NCBI GenBank assembly: GCA_027858795.1
Contig: JAQICF010000035.1
Coordinates: forward strand, 1-49,423
Direction of reading: 5' to 3'
Source: Candidatus Delongbacteria bacterium
GTDB taxonomy: Bacteria > Delongbacteria > UBA4055
Length of the DNA stretch: 49,423 nucleotides
Position numbers and translations under genes: made by a program. The notes beneath the pieces are model-generated. The model saw only the letters and a list, made by a program, of their open reading frames with translations, was not told the origin of the DNA and searched no databases. This document shows, in pieces, positions 28,670-36,321 of the stretch (its first letter is position 1; each line of letters opens with the position of its first letter).

Positions 28670-29923
28670 ATGAACAATCAATATTTAAATAAATTCATCA
28701 GAAGATCGATACTATTCATCAGTATTGCTTTTTTTGCTATTTTGATCTCATGTTCACAAAAATATGATGAAACAGGTATATTCGATCCTCAGGATCCAAC
28801 TTTTCATACTGATACACTTACAATCATCTCAGAGAAAAATACAACTATAAACAACTTGGATATTATCCAGGATGATTACCTTTACCTTGGGGCTGATATC
28901 GCTGGTGTTGATACAACTGCTTATGGTGAAATATTATTCAACTTTGAATTATTTAATACTGATTCAACTTTAGATTCTGCTTATATTATTATGCCAATCG
29001 TCAATGACTCTTTATTTGATATGAATTCATTAAAACCTTTAGATGTGTTCAGTGTTACTAACACCTGGAATACTGATGACGTTACAAGAAATCAGTTGGT
29101 CTTAGAAGATCAAATCACCTTAAATTTTGTGGATCATCCTGATACGAATCTAACTAACAAATGTGTAAGGATAGACCTTAATCCTGATTCATTGATGGCT
29201 TGGTTTACCGAGGATTCTATAAATACAAATTTTAACGGATTCTATCTCCGTTCTACGACAGGTGACGAAATAACACCCATTATAAAGCTATATTCATCAA
29301 GATGGGATTATGACACTTATATGCCTAAAGTTCACAGATTCAGAACTGATTCTGTATTAGCTTATGATGGAGTAACTGATTCTTTATTCAAAGTTGAAAC
29401 TAAGAATAATTTCTCAACTGATCTTTCTTTCGTTAAAAAAGAAAGTGCTTTTCTAGATACCGCAGATAGTAAATTTAAGATCGGGGGAATTTCGGGAGAG
29501 GGAATAATTTGTAAAATTGAGCTCGATGCAATTGATAGTAATGCCACAGTAATAACAGGTCGATTTGAAATTGACAATGATAGTTCTGATCCAACATTGA
29601 TCGATCCTGTCTATGGTGACATTAGAAATAGTTCTACGCTAAAAGAACTTTGTGTTTATAAAGTTACGAACTCTGACTGGGTAAACGATATTACATTACT
29701 TGAATATGATACTGTGAATGTATGGACATATAAGATCGAACCTGTAGAAACCACTACTTTGATGGTTGCAGATAGAATGATGCAGGAGTGGATCACCGAT
29801 CCAGATACTAATCACGGATTTTATATTACTTCCAAAAATTGGGGTCAACCTTTTGGGTATATGATCTTTGATAGCTTGGAAATAAAAGTTTCATACATAA
29901 CATTGACACCGGAGAATAATTAA
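28670..29923 (+). CDS. Secreted lipoprotein, unknown function
   Basis: A 417-residue protein with a lipoprotein signal: basic N-terminus, hydrophobic core ILFISIAFFAILISC, and lipobox LISC-S at about residues 26-30. The rest is acidic and beta-rich with many threonine/aspartate residues; segments such as YLYLGADIAGVDTTAYGEILFNFEL resemble DNRLRE-like modules that describe objects with known strand order, but I cannot assign the family firmly. AAAAAGG lies 7 nt before ATG. The stop abuts the ATG of the next gene (0 nt gap), so the two are co-translated and probably act together at the outer membrane. Confidence 0.72.
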   Translation: MNNQYLNKFIRRSILFISIAFFAILISCSQKYDETGIFDPQDPTFHTDTLTIISEKNTTINNLDIIQDDYLYLGADIAGVDTTAYGEILFNFELFNTDSTLDSAYIIMPIVNDSLFDMNSLKPLDVFSVTNTWNTDDVTRNQLVLEDQITLNFVDHPDTNLTNKCVRIDLNPDSLMAWFTEDSINTNFNGFYLRSTTGDEITPIIKLYSSRWDYDTYMPKVHRFRTDSVLAYDGVTDSLFKVETKNNFSTDLSFVKKESAFLDTADSKFKIGGISGEGIICKIELDAIDSNATVITGRFEIDNDSSDPTLIDPVYGDIRNSSTLKELCVYKVTNSDWVNDITLLEYDTVNVWTYKIEPVETTTLMVADRMMQEWITDPDTNHGFYITSKNWGQPFGYMIFDSLEIKVSYITLTPENN

Positions 29924-31183
29924 ATGATAAACAAGAAATTAACTATTATACTTACACTTATAACTTTTTGCCTTATTTTCGCTGAGACATCCGTATTCTC
30001 TTCTATTTCAATGGGTGATATTGATCCTTCCTTCAAATACAAGACAGGTATTGCGATTGTTGATTCAATCTCTCAATCAAATCATAATTTTTCAACATGG
30101 ACCTATCAGAAAAATACGACTTTTTCAATTTCGTTTTCTTATACAATGAACAATGTAAAAGATGCTGATGATAACTCATCTTCCTATGATGATTTTTCGA
30201 TTGATGAAATAATCTTTACTCTTCCATTTGGGAATAAAAATGTTTTCGGATTTTCATTTTATCCAACTAATATTGTTGATATGACCAATGTTTCAGAAGA
30301 AGATAGTCTAAATGTGGGATTTGAAAACACTAATATACAAACATTAGAAACTAGAGTTGGAAGTATTTCTAACATATCATTGATATATGGGAAGAAGATA
30401 AATGATCTATCTTTTGGCACAAATATTTCGGCTAAATTCGGTAATTACGATGTAAATAGAAGATACTTATATCGAACTTACGAGGCTGATAACGAAACTA
30501 TCGAGTGGGAAAAATACTTTGAAAATAAAGAAAAGACCCAGTTTTTCCATGTAACATTTGGCGGATCTTGTTTATACACTTCTAAATACGGTTTAAATAT
30601 TGGTGGTAGCTTTTCTTTGCCTATATCAACTTATGCTCAAAAGCTAACAAGTTCTAATAGTACAACCTCATATGGTACTGTGATCGAAGAGATCGATTCA
30701 GATCAGTATGAACTTACAGATGTAGAATGGCCTTTTGAATTTTCCGCAGGATTTTCTTACGACTTTGACAAATATAATTTATCATATGATTATTTTTTTA
30801 AAGGTTATGATGGATTAAAATTAGGTTTCGATGATAATGCATTATCCAATTACAGTAGATCTGTCATTGGGATTTCATTCAAACCTTCTAAGAGAAGAAT
30901 TGAATCATACTATAAGAAGATCGTATATTCTGCATACTTCTCATATGAATCCAGACCTTATCAGTATGAAACAAATAACGAACTCTATGATATTTCAGAC
31001 ATTTCCGGTACTCTATCTTTCAAATTACCATATAACAGAGATAGATCTAACGTTGATCTTAGATTCACGTTTACCAGATCGGCAGATAGTAATGATAGCT
31101 TAATTGATAATATTTTAAAGTTTCAAATAAATTTCAATTCATTCGATAATTGGTGGTTAAAGAAAGAACGATATAATGATTAA
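29924..31183 (+). CDS. Predicted outer-membrane beta-barrel protein
   Basis: A 419-residue protein with a signal peptide (MINKKLTIILTLITFCLIFA). The mature part has alternating aromatic/polar strands and short charged turns (for example VFGFSFYPTNIVDM, FAGFSYDFD-like FSAGFSYDFDKYNLSYDYFFKGYDG), typical of FCB-type transport or porin-like barrels. No family is recognised. It follows its lipoprotein partner without a gap. The last 33 nt of the gene, including the stop, are repeated once just downstream (31188-31220). Confidence 0.68.
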   Translation: MINKKLTIILTLITFCLIFAETSVFSSISMGDIDPSFKYKTGIAIVDSISQSNHNFSTWTYQKNTTFSISFSYTMNNVKDADDNSSSYDDFSIDEIIFTLPFGNKNVFGFSFYPTNIVDMTNVSEEDSLNVGFENTNIQTLETRVGSISNISLIYGKKINDLSFGTNISAKFGNYDVNRRYLYRTYEADNETIEWEKYFENKEKTQFFHVTFGGSCLYTSKYGLNIGGSFSLPISTYAQKLTSSNSTTSYGTVIEEIDSDQYELTDVEWPFEFSAGFSYDFDKYNLSYDYFFKGYDGLKLGFDDNALSNYSRSVIGISFKPSKRRIESYYKKIVYSAYFSYESRPYQYETNNELYDISDISGTLSFKLPYNRDRSNVDLRFTFTRSADSNDSLIDNILKFQINFNSFDNWWLKKERYND

Positions 31184-31220
31184 AATCTGGTGGTTAAAGA
31201 AAGAAAGATATAATGATTAA
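31151..31220 (+). repeat. Tandem duplication of the barrel gene's 3' end
   Basis: The 33 nt at 31151-31183 (last coding bases plus TAA) recur at 31188-31220 with a single C-to-A difference, period 37 nt. The second copy is non-coding. Confidence 0.9.
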
Positions 31221-31248
31221 TAATTAAAACACACGTACGGAGAGAAAG

Positions 31249-32568
31249 ATGAAGAGGATTATTTTTGTTATGACTGTTACACTGGCAATGACATTCTTGA
31301 TCAGTTGTGGACCTCAAGCAGGGGTTAAAGAAGATAAGATAGTTGAAGTAAAGAAAGTTAAAAAAGTCGAAGTTGTTGAGAATAAAGCCTTAACGGATAA
31401 AGATAAGATGAATATAGCAAAATATTCCAGCTATACTCAAACGAAGAAGAAGCAAAAAAAATGGCGTGAGATGATTGCTTATATAAACGATATCTTTGAG
31501 ATCGACCCTAATTTTCAATACTCAAAAGATATTCTTTTGTTTTGGAGAGGTAACGGATATGAAGAGCTTGGTATCGCCGACTCAGCCTTGATTGATTACG
31601 AGAGATTTTTAGAGATAAGACCTGATTATGAATCAGTATTAATCAAACTTGACTATATTTATGCAACCAGTGATGAACTGGAAAAAGCTATAGAGGTTAC
31701 ATTAAAGCTTTCAGAATTAAAACCTGATGATAACGAGCTTAATAAAAAACTTGGAAAATATTATTTTCAAAAAGTTCAGAAGTTAAAGGAAGAAAATAGT
31801 GAAGATGAAGAGATCCCTGAACTAGCTGAACTAGCAATTGAATATTTTGAAAAATACGTAGAGATCAATCCTGATGATGAAGAGATCAACAATCTTTCTA
31901 CTCAACTTACCGCAGTCTTTATGGATAAAGATGTACTTATCGAAAAATATCTGTCAAACCTTGAAAAAAATCCAGATGATTTCAAAACAATGGGAAGACT
32001 TGCAGATATTTACTATAAGGATGGTATGAATGAGGAAGCTGAGAAACTTTATGCCAAAGTACATACTTCTAATCCTAAGAGTCTCAAAGTTATTACAAAA
32101 CTTATCCGAATAAATAAAAACAATATCTCTAAATCTATTTCATATAACAAAAAAGCTATTGAACTTGATCCTGACAATGAGAACTATAATTTAAGTTTAG
32201 CTAAATTGTACAAAGAGAAAAAACAATTCTCAAAAGCACGTTCTGAATGTAAGAAAGCTCTAAATAAAAATAACAATAACAATAATGCATACAAAATTTG
32301 GGCTCAGGTGTATACTGCAGCAGTTTTGGCTTGCGAGACTGAGATCACATATGAAGATAAGTTAGTTTTCGCTATTGCTTACGGATTATTTGAAAAATCA
32401 GGCGATACAAGAAGAATGCATTCCATGAAAGAAGGTGGACAAGTTCCTTCAAAAATGGATTATTTCCAGAATAAATCTACTGACAAACCTACAAGACCAT
32501 GCTATAAGTGGATCAACATGGAATGGGAAGAAGCTAAATATATTGAGACATTTATCAAAACATTATAG
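31249..32568 (+). CDS. Tetratricopeptide-repeat lipoprotein
   Basis: A 439-residue protein. The lipoprotein signal is MKRIIFVMTVTLAMTFLISCG with lipobox LISC (cysteine near residue 20). A lysine/valine-rich linker (residues 25-50) precedes several TPR units, for example ADSALIDYERFLEIRPDYE, LEKAIEVTLKLSELKPDDNELNKKLG, AIEYFEKYVEINPDDEEI and KAIELDPDNENYNLSLAKLYKEKKQ. TPR lipoproteins usually scaffold envelope complexes. GGAGAG lies a few nt before ATG. It is 65 nt downstream of the barrel gene and probably in the same transcript. Confidence 0.82.
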   Translation: MKRIIFVMTVTLAMTFLISCGPQAGVKEDKIVEVKKVKKVEVVENKALTDKDKMNIAKYSSYTQTKKKQKKWREMIAYINDIFEIDPNFQYSKDILLFWRGNGYEELGIADSALIDYERFLEIRPDYESVLIKLDYIYATSDELEKAIEVTLKLSELKPDDNELNKKLGKYYFQKVQKLKEENSEDEEIPELAELAIEYFEKYVEINPDDEEINNLSTQLTAVFMDKDVLIEKYLSNLEKNPDDFKTMGRLADIYYKDGMNEEAEKLYAKVHTSNPKSLKVITKLIRINKNNISKSISYNKKAIELDPDNENYNLSLAKLYKEKKQFSKARSECKKALNKNNNNNNAYKIWAQVYTAAVLACETEITYEDKLVFAIAYGLFEKSGDTRRMHSMKEGGQVPSKMDYFQNKSTDKPTRPCYKWINMEWEEAKYIETFIKTL

Positions 32569-32577
32569 GAGCTCCTC

Positions 32578-33018
32578 TTGAGTATCAGTGAAAAGATATA
32601 TCTCGGATCCGATCATGGTGGATTTGAATTGAAGGAAAAGATCAAAAAGCACCTTGAAGATAAAGGCTACTGCATTGATGACCTCGGTTGTTATAACGAA
32701 GAATCAGTTGATTATCCTCAATATGGAAGAAATGTTGCCAAAGCTGTAGTTGAAAATAATTCCAGAGGGATCATTATCTGTGGAACAGGTATCGGTATTT
32801 CAATGGCTGCAAATAAAGTGAAAGGTGCCAGAGCAGGTCTGTGTCACTGTGTAGAATATGCAAAACTTACAAGACAACACAATGATGCTAATATCCTTGC
32901 AATGGGTGGTAGATTTATCGATCACGAACTTGCAAAAGAAGTAACTGATGCATTCTTGAACACCGAATTCGAAGGTGGAAGACACCAGAGAAGAGTTGAT
33001 GATATAGACAATATATAG
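32578..33018 (+). CDS. rpiB: Ribose-5-phosphate isomerase B (RpiB)
   Basis: A 146-residue RpiB/LacAB enzyme, normal length. IYLGSDHGGFELKEKIKKHL, SVDYPQYGRNVAKAV, RGIIICGTGIGISMAANKVKGARAGLCH and RQHNDANILAMGGRFI are family signatures; the cysteine in ICGTGIG is the catalytic base. It interconverts ribose-5-phosphate and ribulose-5-phosphate. It starts at TTG 32578, supported by GGAG six nt upstream and by the family's usual N-terminus. It is 9 nt after the TPR gene; a cluster of hairpin repeats separates it from glyA. Confidence 0.95.
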   Translation: MSISEKIYLGSDHGGFELKEKIKKHLEDKGYCIDDLGCYNEESVDYPQYGRNVAKAVVENNSRGIIICGTGIGISMAANKVKGARAGLCHCVEYAKLTRQHNDANILAMGGRFIDHELAKEVTDAFLNTEFEGGRHQRRVDDIDNI

Positions 33019-33022
33019 TAAG

Positions 33023-33129
33023 GTAGAACCCATGTGTTCTACTGGAAGGGAATGTAGGGGACGATTACCATTCGTCCCCTCTTTTAAACAAAAGAAGATT
33101 GCCACACCCAACAAAATTGGGTTCGCAAT
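33023..33129. repeat. Three consecutive hairpin repeats between rpiB and glyA
   Basis: Hairpin 1: GTAGAAC / GTTCTAC (33023-33042, 6-nt loop). Hairpin 2: GGGGACGA / TCGTCCCC (33057-33079, 7-nt loop), preceded by GTA as in the RAYT-flanking repeats. Hairpin 3: nested ATTGC...GCAAT (33098-33129) enclosing CCCAA / TTGGG with a 5-nt loop. Each is of a different sequence family; the middle one is followed by a T-rich stretch. Confidence 0.75.
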
Positions 33130-33163
33130 GACGATATAACAAAATAATATAAAGGAGTGGGCA

Positions 33164-34438
33164 ATGAGCATCTTGAAAAACTATGATCCTGAAATATTTA
33201 AAACAATTGAAGATGAAAAAAGCAGACAGAACGATAAGATCGAATTGATCGCATCTGAAAATTTTGTTTCTCCAGCTGTTCTTGAAGCTCTTGGTTCAGT
33301 TATGACCAACAAATATGCTGAAGGTTATCCGGGAAAAAGATACTACGGTGGATGTGTCAATGTAGATGTAGCTGAAACTATTGCTATTGACAGGGCTAAA
33401 GAGCTCTTTGACTGTAAGTGGGCTAATGTTCAACCTCACAGTGGTTCTCAGGCAAATATGGCTGTTTATATGACCTTAGCTGAGCCGGGTGATACTATCA
33501 TGGGTATGAACTTGTCTATGGGTGGTCATTTGACTCATGGTTCTCCAGTGAACTTCACGGGAAGACTTTATAATATCGTACCTTACGGTGTTAAAGAGGA
33601 TGGTTTCATCGATTATGAAGAACTTGAGAGACTTGCAATTGAAAGTAAGCCTAAGATCATCGTTGCAGGTGCTTCTGCTTATCCACGTTTCATTGATTTC
33701 AAAAGATTCAGAGAGATCGCTGATAAAGTTGGTGCTTGGCTTATGACAGATATGGCTCACATTGCAGGACTTGTTGCTGCAGGTGTTCATCCTTCACCAC
33801 TTCCTTATTCTCATGTTGTTACTACTACAACTCACAAGACTTTAAGAGGTCCAAGAGGTGGTATGATCCTTTCAGATTGGGAAGGTGGAGAAATTCTTCT
33901 TAAGAACATGCCGAAACCTAAAACTTTATGGGATGCATTGGATTTCGTTGTTTTCCCTGGTATTCAGGGTGGACCACTTGAGCATGTAATTGCATCTAAG
34001 GCAGTTTCTTTCAAAGAAGCTCTTGAACCTTCTTATAAAGATTATCAGCAACGCGTTCTTGATAACGCTCAGGCTCTTTCAGATGAACTGATCAAACTTG
34101 GATTTAAAGTTGTTTCTGGTGGAACTGATAATCATATTGTTCTTCTTGATCTAAGTGATAAGCCTGTATCTGGTAAAGGACTTGAGAAAGGTTTGGAAAA
34201 AGCCGGTATTACTACGAATAAGAACATGGTTCCTTTCGATAAAAGAAAGCCTATGATCACGAGTGGAGTTAGACTTGGTACTCCAGCTTGTACAACAAAA
34301 GGTTTTACAACTGATGATATGAGAGAGATCGCTAATATGATAGCAAGAGTAGCTGCAGATCATAAGAATGAAGAACTTCATGCTCAAATCAAAAAAGAAG
34401 TTATAGCTTTAAGTACAAGATATCCGCTGTACGATTAA
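33164..34438 (+). CDS. glyA: Serine hydroxymethyltransferase (GlyA)
   Basis: A 424-residue PLP enzyme of normal length. Family marks are [38 protein letters not shown], read as LIASENFVS and [11 protein letters not shown], then [12 protein letters not shown], and the PLP-lysine site [14 protein letters not shown] with K225. It interconverts serine and glycine with tetrahydrofolate. AAAGGAG lies 6 nt before ATG. A strong terminator follows at 34504-34534. Codon use matches a highly expressed gene (many GGT, GAA, CTT codons). Confidence 0.97.
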   Translation: MSILKNYDPEIFKTIEDEKSRQNDKIELIASENFVSPAVLEALGSVMTNKYAEGYPGKRYYGGCVNVDVAETIAIDRAKELFDCKWANVQPHSGSQANMAVYMTLAEPGDTIMGMNLSMGGHLTHGSPVNFTGRLYNIVPYGVKEDGFIDYEELERLAIESKPKIIVAGASAYPRFIDFKRFREIADKVGAWLMTDMAHIAGLVAAGVHPSPLPYSHVVTTTTHKTLRGPRGGMILSDWEGGEILLKNMPKPKTLWDALDFVVFPGIQGGPLEHVIASKAVSFKEALEPSYKDYQQRVLDNAQALSDELIKLGFKVVSGGTDNHIVLLDLSDKPVSGKGLEKGLEKAGITTNKNMVPFDKRKPMITSGVRLGTPACTTKGFTTDDMREIANMIARVAADHKNEELHAQIKKEVIALSTRYPLYD

Positions 34439-34503
34439 AGCATGCCTCTACGAGTATGAGTTAAATAACGCTTTACGATTAATATCGAACTCGCATAAAT
34501 GAA

Positions 34504-34534
34504 AAAGACCTGATAAAACATCAGGTCTTTTTTT
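34504..34534 (+). terminator. Rho-independent terminator after glyA (bidirectional)
   Basis: An 11-bp stem (AAAGACCTGAT / ATCAGGTCTTT) with a 5-nt loop, followed by a T tract; A-rich on the other side, so it also serves the convergent gene at 34545. Confidence 0.9.
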
Positions 34535-34544
34535 ATTTGGTAGA

Positions 34545-35210
34545 TTAATAATCTACAGTCACTCTGTAGAATTTCATAGTTTCTATTATAGGAATTTTAT
34601 AAACCGATGATCCCCCATACCATTCAATCCACTGTTCTTCAAGTTCAAAATCATCATAAGGTTCGTTTGAAGAATAAAGACTATATCTCCCAACATCTGA
34701 GTAACTATCCCACGATATAGTCAATGAATCATTTTCAACTGTAATATTTGGAGGTGATTCCAAACCGGGATAATCTCTAGGATATATCGCAAATGGTGCT
34801 CCAGTACCTGCTATTAAAGGATCCATACCTAATCCTGCATAATCAGATGAGTCATCATCAATTTCCCATGTAGTTCTAAAGGAATACACAGTTTTTGCAT
34901 AGTTACTATCAATAAGACCCACCACAAGTTCATCACCTACATTCCAATCTGAAAAATATTGCAGATCAATCTTTGCACAACCTCTTGTCGCTAACATTAA
35001 TGTAGTGCAGCCAGGTAAATCATCGTGTTTACTTATAACTTCCGATGGATTATGAGCAAGCCATGCATTAAAATGAACTCTCTTAATCGATGTAGAATCA
35101 TACTCTGACACTCCGTCTGGTTGCAAAATTCCAACATAGATTACCTTAGAATTACTCGCATATGCATTTGAGATGATTAATAGTGTAAATATATATAATA
35201 AATATTTCAT
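34545..35210 (-). CDS. Secreted protein with FN3-like C-terminal segment, unknown function
   Basis: A 221-residue protein with a signal peptide (MKYLLYIFTLLIISNAYAS). Residues 20-130 resemble the first domain of its upstream neighbour (VIYVGILQPDG, AWLAHNPSEVI, CTTLML, DLQYFSDWNVGDELVV). The C-terminal part, ITVENDSLTISWDSYSDVGRYSLYSS, is a fibronectin-III-like strand pattern. Its start overlaps the neighbour's stop by 4 nt (ATGA). No family name is recognised. It is likely exported; there is no lipobox or sorting signal. Confidence 0.7.
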   Translation of the reverse strand: MKYLLYIFTLLIISNAYASNSKVIYVGILQPDGVSEYDSTSIKRVHFNAWLAHNPSEVISKHDDLPGCTTLMLATRGCAKIDLQYFSDWNVGDELVVGLIDSNYAKTVYSFRTTWEIDDDSSDYAGLGMDPLIAGTGAPFAIYPRDYPGLESPPNITVENDSLTISWDSYSDVGRYSLYSSNEPYDDFELEEQWIEWYGGSSVYKIPIIETMKFYRVTVDY

Positions 35211-35944
35211 TTATTTTCCTTGATCTCTATCGTATAAGGTTGAGTCTTCCCAACAGATCCATAATAAGCCGTTACATAATAGAATTTTTTATCATCGGTT
35301 ACTTCGGTCTGCCAAGATTCACCTGGCGCAGTGTCGACATGATTGAAAGTCCCATAAGGTTTGTCCGAAGAATATATGTTATACCACCACACTCCTAGTA
35401 AGGAATTCCAGCTTAATGTAATATTTCCACTATCAAATGTAGTTACAATATCTGTTACAGGATCAGGTACGTATATAACCTGCATTACAGATGGCATTCC
35501 AGATCCTTCATATATTTCAATACCCCACCTCTCAAAGAAATCCTCAAAACCGCGATATACCGTTTCAGGTGTTGTATCCTCAATTAGATATACCGCCGTG
35601 GTTTCATAATAACTCGATTTTAGACCTACATTGTAGTCCCGCATTACTACATAGAGAACATCACCTGCTGTCCATGTAGTAAAATGCTGAAGATCGACCA
35701 TCGAAACTCCTCGAATTGGTAGCTCAGAAAACATCATGGTACTGCAATTCAACAGGCTGTCTTTTGAATCTATTACTTCGGTTGGATTACTTTCAAGCCA
35801 TGCTTTGTATGTTACTTCACCGATATTCTCGTTAGTAAATTCAGCACCAAAGGCGTCCAGCATACCAAACACTATCACTTTTGGTGCACTTGAATAAGCG
35901 AAAACAGCTATAATCATTAGTAATAACAAGATATGCTTCTTCAT
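35207..35944 (-). CDS. Secreted paralogue with FN3-like C-terminal segment, unknown function
   Basis: About 245 residues from ATG 35944 (MKKHILLLLMIIAVFAYSS, signal peptide), with GGGAG five nt upstream; the frame extends eight codons further without a ribosome site. The first domain (VIVFGMLDAFG, AWLESNPTEVI, CSTMMFS, DLQHFTTWTAGDVLYVV) aligns with the next gene along its length, and the tail ITLSWNSLLGVWWYNIYSSDKPYGTF matches the same FN3-like segment. The pair arose by tandem duplication. A promoter lies at 35988-36016. Confidence 0.7.
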   Translation of the reverse strand: MKKHILLLLMIIAVFAYSSAPKVIVFGMLDAFGAEFTNENIGEVTYKAWLESNPTEVIDSKDSLLNCSTMMFSELPIRGVSMVDLQHFTTWTAGDVLYVVMRDYNVGLKSSYYETTAVYLIEDTTPETVYRGFEDFFERWGIEIYEGSGMPSVMQVIYVPDPVTDIVTTFDSGNITLSWNSLLGVWWYNIYSSDKPYGTFNHVDTAPGESWQTEVTDDKKFYYVTAYYGSVGKTQPYTIEIKENK

Positions 35945-35987
35945 TACTTCTCCCAATATTTCCAACACATAAACTTCTATTTTTTTT

Positions 35988-36016
35988 AATATACCTTATA
36001 ACTAGTATTAATGCAA
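35988..36016 (-). promoter_or_regulatory. Promoter of the secreted paralogue pair
   Basis: Minus-strand TTGCAT (36011-36016) and TATATT (35988-35993) with a 17-nt spacer, about 45 nt before the ATG at 35944. Confidence 0.55.
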
Positions 36017-36089
36017 CTAAAATAAAATATATTTCGTAACATGTAAAATAAAATGGACGCAGATCTGCCTCCCCTTCTGATTATCTATA

Positions 36090-36125
36090 CGACAAATCGT
36101 GTCTTAGTTAAGACTCGATTTGCCG
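36090..36125. repeat. 36-nt near-perfect palindrome upstream of the oxidoreductase operon
   Basis: Arms CGACAAATCG-T-GTCTTA and TAAGAC-T-CGATTTGCCG around a 2-nt centre; only a T-T and one A-C pair are mismatched. It is about 200 nt before the oxidoreductase start and could be an extruding hairpin, a terminator remnant or an operator. Confidence 0.7.
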
Positions 36126-36143
36126 CGTGTTTACCACCCCTGG

Positions 36144-36166
36144 ATTCCCGGATCAAGTCCGAGAAT
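36144..36166. repeat. REP-like hairpin
   Basis: ATTCCCGGA / TCCGAGAAT with a 5-nt loop and one mismatch, in a G+C-rich patch; similar short dyads of the GGATTCCCG type are widespread interspersed repeats. The remaining gap 36167-36321 is AT-rich; TTGACA at 36240-36245 may be a -35 but no good -10 follows. Confidence 0.55.
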
Positions 36167-36321
36167 TACAAATCATTTTTACATATTAAAATTTTAACCG
36201 TTTCACGTTTTTAATTTTAATATCGTTATATTAAAATCCTTGACATTTCATTTAAAATAAATTTTCTTTATTATCCTAAATTACATGTAATAATCTTCGT
36301 ATTAATTAGAGGTTTTATACA

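Noticed and set aside
32800..33171. Minus-strand ORF of 123 codons across the rpiB-glyA gap
   Set aside because: Runs through the hairpin cluster and antisense to rpiB; not coding.
33476..33790. Minus-strand ORF of 104 codons inside glyA
   Set aside because: Antisense shadow of a highly conserved gene.
36240..36274. Strong promoter for the oxidoreductase operon
   Set aside because: TTGACA is present but no -10 at 16-18 nt; kept only as a remark.
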